A stretch of 21,085 nucleotides of DNA from JAPUDQ01 sp039916485 (GTDB lineage Bacteria > Patescibacteriota > Saccharimonadia > Saccharimonadales > Saccharimonadaceae), in contig JBDSLH010000034.1 of NCBI GenBank assembly GCA_039916485.1, forward strand, positions 1 through 21,085, given 5' to 3'. The notes beneath the pieces were generated by a model. That model saw only the letters and a program-made list of their open reading frames with translations, was not told the DNA's origin and did no database searches. Position 1 is the first letter of the stretch; each line of letters opens with the position of its first letter. A program made the position numbers and the translations under genes. Positions 13,342-21,085 of this stretch are shown in pieces.

Positions 13342-14703
13342 CTATTTATTTATGAATGTTTCGATTGCGCCGGTATCAACACTTTCAGGATAGGCGAATT
13401 CGGTCGGTACCGGGCCTAACCATGTTTTCGGATCGGTGCGTTTACCGACACGTATAAATGCAGCGCCATCGCCAAATGTTACACCATCACCTCCGCCAGA
13501 GCCTCCAGCGCTACAACTCGCATGGGCTGTAATGATTGTATCCCCTTGTATACCGAGGACAATACCGGTGTGGCCAGCACCACCGTTCGAGGAGCTAAAT
13601 GTAGAAAACACCTTTGGTTGAGAGCCAGTACTGACACCCTTGGCTGCAAGAGATTTAACAATTGCATTTCCATTACCGTCATTCATGGCAACTGGGAGGT
13701 CTGTGAACGCTTTGTTAAAGAAGTACGAGAATGTGACACAGTTCGAACCTGAACCTTGACACATACTCCAGAGAGCACCAGTTGTTGACGCGCTGAACCC
13801 ATCAATGTTTTTTCCGTAGTTGATGACAAACCGTTTTGCTTGATCTTCGGACAGACCACCTTCGGTAAGTACACCACCAGCGCCATCGGTCCCACAGCTA
13901 CCTGTACCAGAGATCCCTCCGGTAATAGCTGCATATAACACAAATGAACCATAATCGGCGTTGGCTGGGTATTGTAGTGTCCCACCGTTAGTTTTTATCT
14001 GACCCCACGTTGTCTTGTTGGTTGTTGGATCACGCTTCGGGTCTGCCTTATTCATGACATATGGTGATCCTTCACCTATTGAAGCTTGTGCTGCCGTGAA
14101 CCCAAGGCGTAATGCTTGATCAACATACGCTTGAGCGACGCCATTATAGGCAAAGAATGTGTATTTAACAGCCGCGTCATCCCCTGTCTTTAATTGTCCT
14201 GCACGATCACCTGCTTTTGACTTTAAGAATTCTGCAGCCCAGTCAACTTGTTTTTGAAATCCAGCGTCATCGACTGGACCTGCGGGGTATGGACCACCTA
14301 CTTTTTGAAAATCCCCAAACAGGCCTTCTCCGTTGCTGGGGTTAGTTCTCTTGAAACTCGATTCACGGTAATGAGTAACTGCTATCATCTGCCATGGTAT
14401 GCCCGCCTTTTGCCCACCAATCTTATAAAACGGCGTATGTGCTTCGAGCTGTTGGAGTTGAGTGTCGTTGAAAATTGTTCTATTACGGTAATCCACGGGA
14501 TTACTTACCGGTCCCGTAGATCCAGAGCTAGTAACCGAACAGCTAATAGCACAGGGCGTATAGAACGGTGGGATGTTGTTGTCGCTATAAAAATTCTCAT
14601 TACACATTGTCTGAGCTGAAACGGGTTCGGGCATGACGACAGTACTGAATATAAGGACGAAGGATAATAGAGCGTACTGAATGATCTTGTTTATACTGGA
14701 CAT
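13342..14703 (-). CDS. secreted bifunctional peptidoglycan hydrolase (lysozyme-like plus CHAP-like)
   Basis: This 453-residue protein probably cuts the peptidoglycan glycan strand and its peptide. A signal peptide covers about residues 1-30 (KIIQYALLSFVLIFSTVVMP, cleavage after VSA). A lysozyme/lytic-transglycosylase-like domain spans about 80-260: GIPWQMIAVTHYRESSF, with E114 as likely catalytic residue, then GEGLFGDFQ and YTFFAYNG. The C-terminal domain (about 290-430) looks like a CHAP amidase/endopeptidase, with C322 in SNCVTFSYFF and H378 in GAGHTGIVLG. This two-domain order recalls VirB1/CwlT-like enzymes of Gram-positive conjugation systems. The ATG at 14703 lies 13 bp inside the previous gene, and a longer frame to 14733 adds ten unlikely residues. 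Exact bond specificity is inferred. Confidence 0.85.
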   Translation of the reverse strand: MSSINKIIQYALLSFVLIFSTVVMPEPVSAQTMCNENFYSDNNIPPFYTPCAISCSVTSSGSTGPVSNPVDYRNRTIFNDTQLQQLEAHTPFYKIGGQKAGIPWQMIAVTHYRESSFKRTNPSNGEGLFGDFQKVGGPYPAGPVDDAGFQKQVDWAAEFLKSKAGDRAGQLKTGDDAAVKYTFFAYNGVAQAYVDQALRLGFTAAQASIGEGSPYVMNKADPKRDPTTNKTTWGQIKTNGGTLQYPANADYGSFVLYAAITGGISGTGSCGTDGAGGVLTEGGLSEDQAKRFVINYGKNIDGFSASTTGALWSMCQGSGSNCVTFSYFFNKAFTDLPVAMNDGNGNAIVKSLAAKGVSTGSQPKVFSTFSSSNGGAGHTGIVLGIQGDTIITAHASCSAGGSGGGDGVTFGDGAAFIRVGKRTDPKTWLGPVPTEFAYPESVDTGAIETFINK

Positions 14704-17630
14704 CGGTTTTGCCTCGATATATCTACATCCCAATGCCAGCTTTCGTATGAATACTGTTTGATACCAAACGTCGGTGCTTTACTATTAAGCCAACTCCAGA
14801 CTGGGTCTGAGGAAGACATTCGCTGCGAGCAACTTGTCGTCGATCCAGATCCCGAACTTCCAAGTGGTCGATCGTTTAAGAAGAAGTCGATCGCTACGCC
14901 AATCTGGTGGTTGGAGCCTCCAGGGGCTGCATACTGACTACCGTCACCATTGCCTCCACCCGATGCTCCGAGTCGGAATGAGTCAGAAGCTCGTATGGTG
15001 ATGCCATCTTGTTTTGCAGCTTTTGCGAGGTTTAAGAACTGTGCGGCAGCGCCTGCATTGATGATAGCGCCACCACCTATTCGTGATCCAGAGGCGTTTT
15101 GACCGAAGCCATCAATGGTAGAGATCTGGCAGAGTCGTATGGTTGGTTTGTTCGTTGGAACAAGGCTTCCGGTGTACTGAGTTTGTACTGTTCCGAGGTC
15201 TTTTACAGCAGGATCAGCAGGACATGCAACTGGTTTTTGTAGGTTATCAATATTGAGTGAGGGTGTAGTTATTGATTCATCTGAACTCAGAGATGAGGTA
15301 GCAGGCTCATCGTCATAACCATCTATCATTTGGGATATCTGGTAATCCATCGAAAATGCAGCAACTGCCTCTGATTCTGCCGTGAGATCTGCAGGATCAA
15401 CCGTACAACCTGCAGCAGTATTATTCCATTCTCCATCAGCTATTGATTGTGACCCACAGCCGTCTAGATATGCTGCTAGATGCGTGTCCTCTCGAACTAT
15501 GTCTTCTAAAGGTGCTTCTTCGACAATATCACCATCTTTTATCCAGTTTTCACCTTTGGAGTTGTTCCCGCTCGCAATAGCAATGGCTCTTTCAGTTGAG
15601 ATATTTCCGGTGTATCCGTAACATGGCATACCCGCTGCATTAACTGCCGGAGTGGCTCCTTCATCCGCTGTCATGTAAAAGTTTTCTGCATATGTGCACG
15701 AGTTGTGGTACTCCGCTGCGCTAACAGTCGTCTGTCGCAACAGATTTGCGGGCAGATTGGCAACATATGTCATGAATGATGCAGTATAGTTACCCGTTGT
15801 ACCATTGTTAATAATAGCCGTATTTACGGAGTTTACGATACTACCTAGTGCGGTATGTTTGCTCGATATATCAAATGGATTTAATGACGCTATATCCATT
15901 TCTCTTTGGAAATCCTCTTGTTCCGCTAGGATTTTATTATACGCAGTTATTTGACTTTCCCGTAGCACCGGTACGTTTCGGGCTGCAGCACCGGTAGATT
16001 TAAATATCATGGCCGATACGCCGAGTGCATCACCAAATTTCTCTCCTGGTTCGCCTGCCAGTACTTTATCGAGTTCGTCATTTTGAGCTAGTTCCTCGAT
16101 CACTTGGTCGCTGAGGAAGCCGATGGTTGCGCTTACTATCCTTGCAACTACCTCACCGATGATTAACTCTGCGGCAACTTTGATTATTCCACCGATTACC
16201 GTAGCTGATGCCGCGACTGTTATCGCTGAGTTTGTTGCGATAGCTGCATACATCGCTTGTGAAGATAGTACTGTATTACATGTTGAACTTTTTATTCCGT
16301 TTTCGTTGATGCTTCCTACCAATCCCATGGCTGGATTTGTTAAGAGTTTATACCCTGGTGCAAACTCCGTTGATACGCCCGTCTTGTTCGTGTTCACTCC
16401 CATTTCATGTTTCAAAAATTTCGAATCAAGCGCGGATTTACCGTTTTTATCCTTTTCGGTCAATAGGCTTCCGACAGCATCAAGATCACTAGAAGAGATG
16501 TTTGAAAAGTAACTTGTTTGGTGCTTGACACCGGGACCAAGTGCCACATCACTGATGAGCGGTATAAGCCGGGCAGCTTGTACTGCAGCGACTCCAAAAG
16601 TAATCATCTGAGGGGCTTGGGTTAATACACATCCGCCAACAGCAGTGAGATATGTAACCCCTCCTTTTTTGCCACGAGCAAGCATTTTTTCACTCTTAAG
16701 AGTAATTTTAGCTGATGCCTTTTCGCGTAGTCCGTCCATAGCGGGCAACCTATCAGATACCTTTTTTGTGATTGCAGACAGCTTGGAGCCTGGTTTGTTC
16801 TTACCGTCAGCTATGCCACCGTCCCGTTTAATACTAAATCTGTCAAAGAAATGTTTTTTCATTACTCCTCCGCGCCACATCTCAAATCTTAGATTAAAAG
16901 CCCCCGATCGCCCAAGTATCCTGGCAGCTACCTTCGGATCATTTGCAAGATATCCCTTCATGTTTGGAGGCGTGATATTTTTACCATCGATTTCATAGAC
17001 AGCAATCTTGCTATCTGGATATTTGCCAGTGGACTTTGATAAGTCATTTCCTGAAGCGTCCTTCGCTATCACTCCTTTTCTCGCAAGACTTTTCACGCCG
17101 CGAGTCGTAATACGGTTCATTTTACATTTAACCTTTTTACTGTCACACAGAGCATCGGGTTCGCTGAGCTTTACACCGAGTACCTTTACTATACGTCTCT
17201 GTAACGCTGACTCACCACCATTATTTGTACCTATCAGATTTTGTGCGAGATTTATTAACATGGTAGATGTTCCGATCCATGACAAAAGCCCCCAAACAAG
17301 CCCAATTGTCACAACACCTCCTATGACGCCGCCGCTTGTTTTGTTAACCTTGACTCTAGCGAGGAGTTTAGCTGCATTTGCTGCGAGCGGAGATCCTGAG
17401 GCAGATGCCGCCGCCATCGCTGCTTTGCCGGTTTTTGAGTCTCCGATAGATTTTTTGTCATTTTTGCCAGACTCTTGCTCAGAATCAGACAGTTTTTGTC
17501 TAGCACTGTCTATATTCTTGCGCTCTGTGGAATCATCAGCGGTTTGATGGTAATTGTCGGCGATGTTTTTAAATTTATCGTCGTAATCTTGTTCACTTTT
17601 ATTTAGTTTTTCCTGTGTATCCAAGCTCAT
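14691..17630 (-). CDS. large membrane protein of type IV secretion operon with C-terminal M15/VanY peptidase domain
   Basis: This 979-residue protein has a charged, probably coiled N-terminus (1-65), an Ala-rich stretch, and hydrophobic regions at about 100-133, 325-362 and 455-508. A long extracytoplasmic region with several cysteines follows. The last 140 residues form a zinc D,D-peptidase-like domain: SNHQIGVAIDF (SxHxxGxAxD, H908 and D915) and YESWHWD (E963, H966), the ligand and catalytic motifs of M15B/VanY carboxypeptidases. The multi-span middle and its position after VirB4 suggest a VirB6-like channel component, but I see no clear VirB6 signature. The gene overlaps the next hydrolase by 13 bp. 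The M15 call is firm; the channel role is inferred. Confidence 0.8.
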   Translation of the reverse strand: MSLDTQEKLNKSEQDYDDKFKNIADNYHQTADDSTERKNIDSARQKLSDSEQESGKNDKKSIGDSKTGKAAMAAASASGSPLAANAAKLLARVKVNKTSGGVIGGVVTIGLVWGLLSWIGTSTMLINLAQNLIGTNNGGESALQRRIVKVLGVKLSEPDALCDSKKVKCKMNRITTRGVKSLARKGVIAKDASGNDLSKSTGKYPDSKIAVYEIDGKNITPPNMKGYLANDPKVAARILGRSGAFNLRFEMWRGGVMKKHFFDRFSIKRDGGIADGKNKPGSKLSAITKKVSDRLPAMDGLREKASAKITLKSEKMLARGKKGGVTYLTAVGGCVLTQAPQMITFGVAAVQAARLIPLISDVALGPGVKHQTSYFSNISSSDLDAVGSLLTEKDKNGKSALDSKFLKHEMGVNTNKTGVSTEFAPGYKLLTNPAMGLVGSINENGIKSSTCNTVLSSQAMYAAIATNSAITVAASATVIGGIIKVAAELIIGEVVARIVSATIGFLSDQVIEELAQNDELDKVLAGEPGEKFGDALGVSAMIFKSTGAAARNVPVLRESQITAYNKILAEQEDFQREMDIASLNPFDISSKHTALGSIVNSVNTAIINNGTTGNYTASFMTYVANLPANLLRQTTVSAAEYHNSCTYAENFYMTADEGATPAVNAAGMPCYGYTGNISTERAIAIASGNNSKGENWIKDGDIVEEAPLEDIVREDTHLAAYLDGCGSQSIADGEWNNTAAGCTVDPADLTAESEAVAAFSMDYQISQMIDGYDDEPATSSLSSDESITTPSLNIDNLQKPVACPADPAVKDLGTVQTQYTGSLVPTNKPTIRLCQISTIDGFGQNASGSRIGGGAIINAGAAAQFLNLAKAAKQDGITIRASDSFRLGASGGGNGDGSQYAAPGGSNHQIGVAIDFFLNDRPLGSSGSGSTTSCSQRMSSSDPVWSWLNSKAPTFGIKQYSYESWHWDVDISRQNRCPV

Positions 17631-17662
17631 AGTGTAAGTGTAGTCCCATTACCTCTCATGGT

Positions 17663-19561
17663 CTAGTATTGCTGACCGGGATAATTTCCGGCATCTTGAT
17701 AGGGTTGTTGTACCTGAGCTTCTTGCTGCATTTCTCGGACCTGCTGAGGATTTGTCGTAATAAGGCTTTGCTCTGTAGGACTAGCAATGATCTGGATATG
17801 GACATGATTTTGACCAGCAAAGAATAACCCCTGCCCGACTGGGAAATTAGCGAGACGCTTCTTTTCCTCTTCGGTGAGTTTAAACACATCGCTCAGTACA
17901 TCTACCGCGCTGCTCGATTGCTTGAGGAGCAGCTGCATACTAGAGTTAGCAACGATGGCTCGCCCCATCTTACTGCTCATAAAGTCCTCGACATCTTGAG
18001 TGACCGTGGTAAGGCCCAAGTTGTATTTACGGGCACGTTTTGCGAGGCTATAGAGGAAGTTTGCTGAATCATCGTACTTCATGAGCTGCCACGCTTCGTC
18101 GACGATCAGCATTCGTTTGCGCTGATCGGTACGCGTCTTGTTCCAAATATGGCTGAGGACGATATACATGGCGACTGGTCGTAGCTCGTCTTCTAGGTCA
18201 CGGATGTTAAATACCACCATGTTATTGTTGATGTCGATATTACTCTGCTGAGAGAAAATACCGGCAAATGTACCGCTCGTATACTTGCGTAGACGTTGAG
18301 CGAGCTGTGGACCACTTCCGCCCATGTGGAGGAGCGTTTCGTATAGATCCGAGATAGTAGGTGGTGTTGAATTGTGGGTCAATGGGTCACTGGTGATGCC
18401 AACGCGTGCGTACGTGTCGATGAGTGCTTGGTCGAGGTCGGCTTCTTCACTCGGAGCAAGTGATGGCATGATAGCACCGTTAGCTGCAACCTGCGAGCCA
18501 CCGAGCATCAGCCGCAACAGGCCATGGAGTGTTACGAGATTTGCCCGCAGCGCATCATCTGCGTCCTCATTATCAACAACCCGTGGCAGGTCAAATGGGT
18601 TGATTCGGGTTTCTGAATTTAAACTAAGTCGTATATAGCTACCACCAACTGCTTCAGCAAGTCGTTGATACTCGTTTTCTGGGTCGATGATAATGACATC
18701 GCTTCCCATCATCATGGTACGAAGAGCTTCGAGCTTAACCATAAATGACTTACCGGCACCAGACTTTGCAAAGACCACCATGTTGGCGTTTTCAAGGCTG
18801 TACCGGTCAAAGATCACGAGACCGTTATTGTGCATATTAATGCCATACAGGACACCTTTTTCTTGGGTGAGGTCTGCGCTGGTAAATGGAAAGCTGGTGC
18901 TGATCGCGCCCGTATTCATATTGCGACGAATCTGCAGCTCATCATGCATCTGTGGTACGGTGCTGTTCAGGCCCTGTTCTTGTTGATTCGAGGCAACCTT
19001 ACTGAGGACTAATTGTTGGCCGAGAATAGTTTCGACTTTGTGCTGTATAAAACTGAGCTCATCAAGACTGTCACCGTACATTGTGAGGTACAGACCATAA
19101 CGGAAGAATCGTTCGGCACCAACTTGTAGCTGATCTCGTAACTCCTCGGCATCTTGGATTGCTGCTTGGAGGCCTGGGTCTCGGACACGGCCTTTGTCAT
19201 TGTTGTCCATCATGGCGGCTTCAAGTCGAGTCACTTTTTTGCGCAAGTTGTTGAGGACTACCTGGCTCTCGACCGGGTAGATAAACATACTGATGTCGAT
19301 GACTTCATCGAGGTTGATGATAGAGCTCAACCAACCTGTGTAAATTTCACGAGGGTATCCATACACGTAGAGTGTTCTACCATATCTTGTACCGAGGCGG
19401 AAATGCCCTGTTTGGACTTCGAGGCTACTCGGAGCGATCGTGTCTCGAAGCGTCGTGATGCCTTTTAAAAATTCTTGTTCAATCTCTTGTTGTTCACGGG
19501 CTCGCTGAGCCTCCGCGATCTCGATCACATCATTTTGCTTCTTACCACCGAACAATCCCAT
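17663..19561 (-). CDS. virB4: VirB4/TraE-family type IV secretion ATPase
   Basis: This 632-residue cytoplasmic ATPase would energise assembly or transport by a type IV secretion or conjugation machine. The N-terminal part (about 40-200) is the VirB4 N-domain (YVYGYPREIYTGWLSSIIN, AERFFRYGLYLTMYG). The motor domain begins with a Walker A motif, AKSGAGKSF (265-273), then IIIDPENEYQRLAEAVGG (290-307). Walker B is RMLIVDEAW (483-491), followed by SLAKRARKYNLGLTTVTQDVEDF, typical of VirB4/TraC. The C-terminal tail is Gln/Pro-rich. The start overlaps the preceding stop by one base (TAATG), so it is translationally coupled. The length is in the range of Gram-positive and CPR VirB4 proteins. Confidence 0.95.
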   Translation of the reverse strand: MGLFGGKKQNDVIEIAEAQRAREQQEIEQEFLKGITTLRDTIAPSSLEVQTGHFRLGTRYGRTLYVYGYPREIYTGWLSSIINLDEVIDISMFIYPVESQVVLNNLRKKVTRLEAAMMDNNDKGRVRDPGLQAAIQDAEELRDQLQVGAERFFRYGLYLTMYGDSLDELSFIQHKVETILGQQLVLSKVASNQQEQGLNSTVPQMHDELQIRRNMNTGAISTSFPFTSADLTQEKGVLYGINMHNNGLVIFDRYSLENANMVVFAKSGAGKSFMVKLEALRTMMMGSDVIIIDPENEYQRLAEAVGGSYIRLSLNSETRINPFDLPRVVDNEDADDALRANLVTLHGLLRLMLGGSQVAANGAIMPSLAPSEEADLDQALIDTYARVGITSDPLTHNSTPPTISDLYETLLHMGGSGPQLAQRLRKYTSGTFAGIFSQQSNIDINNNMVVFNIRDLEDELRPVAMYIVLSHIWNKTRTDQRKRMLIVDEAWQLMKYDDSANFLYSLAKRARKYNLGLTTVTQDVEDFMSSKMGRAIVANSSMQLLLKQSSSAVDVLSDVFKLTEEEKKRLANFPVGQGLFFAGQNHVHIQIIASPTEQSLITTNPQQVREMQQEAQVQQPYQDAGNYPGQQY

Positions 19562-20388
19562 TACTCCTGACTCCTATCTAGATGAGGCTGCGGTGCAACA
19601 CCTTGTCCTTTTTCGACGTAGGTTCCAGTCACAGCTTCAAAATCGACGAGTGGCTGGCGCACGGCAGTATCGGGGTTGTAGATATTGTAGTAGAGCGATG
19701 CAAGTTCTTTGGTACCCAACTGTGAGCTTTTGACACCCATTTGAAAGAGGCCGTTGACGACTGCATTGACTCGATTAGATATCTCTTCTTTGGCCTTGTT
19801 ATACGTTGCTTGATCAATCTTCACATTTGTTTGCTTCTCTGGCTTGAAAAGTCCGGTAAATAAATTCTTACTCGTATTGACAGCGGTGGACATATCTCCT
19901 GCTGGATAATATGGCACCACGATAAAAAAGCTTTTATCCATGATATTTGCTTCTTGAGAAAGTTGGTCAATAAACCCAAGATAATCATCCATGAGGACTC
20001 CGAGTAGCATATTATCTTGATCACGGCGCATTTTTGAAAGCCTTTCCAGGTATGGTCCGATGTCTACCCGTTGAGATCGGATGAACACCTGAACTGGGAA
20101 ATAAAGAGAATTTAAGAAGCTTTGATAGCTGTACTCTACTCCTTCACGCTCCCTATCGCTCATGAGATCAAAGTTGATCGACTGACAGGCGACGACGGCG
20201 CGGAAACTACCATCATTCATGACAGTCATGGCGTCACGAATCTCAGATATAAGGAGGCTGTTTTGGGAGCTGTTGGGGTTTTTTATAGCCTGTTGAGCAG
20301 GAGATGGCGAGGTACCAACAGCAGGAGCCCCAGGCATTACCCCTGGAGCAGCCGACGGCTGCGCTGAATTCTGTTGCTCTGGTTGCAT
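19561..20388 (-). CDS. TraC-like type IV secretion accessory protein
   Basis: This 275-residue protein has a Gln/Pro/Ala-rich, probably disordered N-terminus (1-40) and then a soluble domain with the pattern LISEIRDAMTVMNDGSFRAV, FFLNSLYFPVQVFIRSQR-like strands, and ADI-like turns seen in TraC-like proteins next to VirB4 in Gram-positive systems; these resemble the VirB4 N-domain. SFFIVVPYYP and the last part (VNGLFQMGVKSSQLGTKELA, LYYNIYNP) fit the same group. No membrane span is seen. GGAG lies 5 nt before the ATG. It overlaps virB4 by one base, which supports a stable complex with VirB4. The family call is moderate, based on pattern and context. Confidence 0.75.
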   Translation of the reverse strand: MQPEQQNSAQPSAAPGVMPGAPAVGTSPSPAQQAIKNPNSSQNSLLISEIRDAMTVMNDGSFRAVVACQSINFDLMSDREREGVEYSYQSFLNSLYFPVQVFIRSQRVDIGPYLERLSKMRRDQDNMLLGVLMDDYLGFIDQLSQEANIMDKSFFIVVPYYPAGDMSTAVNTSKNLFTGLFKPEKQTNVKIDQATYNKAKEEISNRVNAVVNGLFQMGVKSSQLGTKELASLYYNIYNPDTAVRQPLVDFEAVTGTYVEKGQGVAPQPHLDRSQE

Positions 20389-20416
20389 TGTTACTCCACC
20401 CCTAGAGTTACGTACC

Positions 20417-21085
20417 CTATCGTAATGAGATTACCACTTCTTCGTCGTCTTCTAGACGATGCGCTTCCCTGGCTATCGCACTTATCGACAGATCATTATT
20501 GTTTGCAAGTCTCATTATATCAGGTGACGGCCCTACGTCGCTAGGCATAATTGGGGGTGGCAACACAGGTAATACGGGAGGCTGCATTTGTGGTGCTTGT
20601 TGTACGATCGGTGCGGGGCCACGAGGATCAACTACGTGCTGATGCATCGATGAGGGATATGGGCTATATGTAGGAGGTGCTATTGGCATGGCTGGAGCAA
20701 CCGGTTGTATGTCGGGCGCTGGTGGTGCCAGAGGAGTAGTAACTATCTGCTGGGTCGGAAATGGTTGGAATAGCTGCGCAGGAGGAGCTATGGGCGGATG
20801 TAAGGCTCCCTGTATCTGATCGGTCATGTGCTGCTTACGGAGATGATCTTGTTGTTCAATGAGGCTATCAAATTGACGACCTATCCCTACAGAGCTATCC
20901 ATGATGTCGTCTACCATGCTTGCTTCAGCGGTAATCGTATCATTGAGACTAGATAGAGCCGTACTTGTTACGCCTCGTGATGCCCAACCTTGGGTATCGA
21001 TGACCTGTGCGAGGTATGAGAGTCGCTGTTGGGCTTCCCGACCACTTATGCGTGGCATAAAATCTTCGTCTTTTTGGTGGGGTGC
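20417..21085 (-). CDS. proline-rich protein of the secretion operon, 5' end possibly outside window
   Basis: I do not recognise this protein. From the ATG at 21056-21058 it has 213 residues, but the frame is open to the right edge (nine more codons, APHQKDEDF before the ATG) and the ATG has no strong ribosome site, so the gene may start outside the window. The first 80 residues look helical (REAQQRLSYLAQVIDTQGW, DSLIEQQDHLRKQ). The middle (about 85-175) is very rich in Pro, Ala and Gln. The acidic C-terminus (AREAHRLEDDEEVVISLR) is helical. No signal peptide or membrane span is seen. It is 28 bp before the TraC-like gene in the same direction. A cytoplasmic adaptor or scaffold role is only a guess. 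Confidence 0.7.
   Translation of the reverse strand, partial: APHQKDEDFMPRISGREAQQRLSYLAQVIDTQGWASRGVTSTALSSLNDTITAEASMVDDIMDSSVGIGRQFDSLIEQQDHLRKQHMTDQIQGALHPPIAPPAQLFQPFPTQQIVTTPLAPPAPDIQPVAPAMPIAPPTYSPYPSSMHQHVVDPRGPAPIVQQAPQMQPPVLPVLPPPIMPSDVGPSPDIMRLANNNDLSISAIAREAHRLEDDEEVVISLR

Noticed and set aside
13436..19468. Many open frames on the plus strand opposite the secretion genes
   Set aside because: They are antisense shadows of well-supported genes and show no family pattern or ribosome sites.
1..21085. tRNA or rRNA genes
   Set aside because: No cloverleaf with a recognisable T-loop (GTTCRA) in the right context and no rRNA-like segments were found by reading; a tRNAscan-SE run would be decisive.
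1..21085. UGA recoding as in some CPR lineages
   Set aside because: All core genes read through at full length with standard stops, and none needs in-frame UGA as a sense codon.

Overview
The window is a bacterial chromosomal segment of moderate G+C that spans the replication-origin region. Its core is the classical origin gene order: rpmH-rnpA-yidC-khpB(jag) reads leftward and dnaA-dnaN-recF reads rightward, with DnaA-box clusters on both sides of dnaA. The compact genome style, standard code, short ribosomal and replication proteins, lack of yidD and gyrB at their usual places, and a conjugation-type secretion operon carrying wall hydrolases beside recF are most reminiscent of Candidatus Saccharibacteria (TM7) or a related Patescibacteria/CPR lineage. 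This is an inference from gene content, not a phylogenetic result.

Region 1 (1-4764) is a surface-polysaccharide locus. A Wzm/Wzt-like ABC exporter (permease plus the start of its ATPase, cut by the left edge) reads leftward. Three GT-B family 4-type glycosyltransferases read rightward from a 50-bp divergent promoter interval. Together they probably assemble and export a cell-surface glycan.

Region 2 (4765-6340) looks like a small accessory island. A roughly 620-bp non-coding stretch holds several perfect interrupted inverted repeats. It is followed by a leftward KilA-N domain gene with its own promoter-like sequence, and then by a perfect 38-bp palindrome at the end of the khpB operon.

Region 3 (6353-12577) is the origin core. 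khpB, yidC, rnpA and rpmH form a leftward operon for ribosome, RNase P and membrane-insertion functions. dnaA, dnaN and recF form the rightward replication and repair set. DnaA boxes lie at 8550-8668 and 10099-10311, so the origin is probably bipartite.

Region 4 (12581-21085) is a leftward, tightly packed operon resembling a Gram-positive/CPR type IV secretion system. In transcription order it encodes a proline-rich protein whose frame is still open at the right edge, a TraC-like protein, a VirB4 ATPase, a 979-residue membrane protein ending in an M15/VanY-type peptidase domain, a secreted lysozyme-like plus CHAP-like wall hydrolase, and a membrane-anchored protein of unknown function. VirB4 would power the machine, the large membrane protein would form or anchor the channel, and the hydrolase domains would open peptidoglycan, either the cell's own or that of a target cell. 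The M15 fusion and the stacking of wall hydrolases are the most interesting parts of the window.
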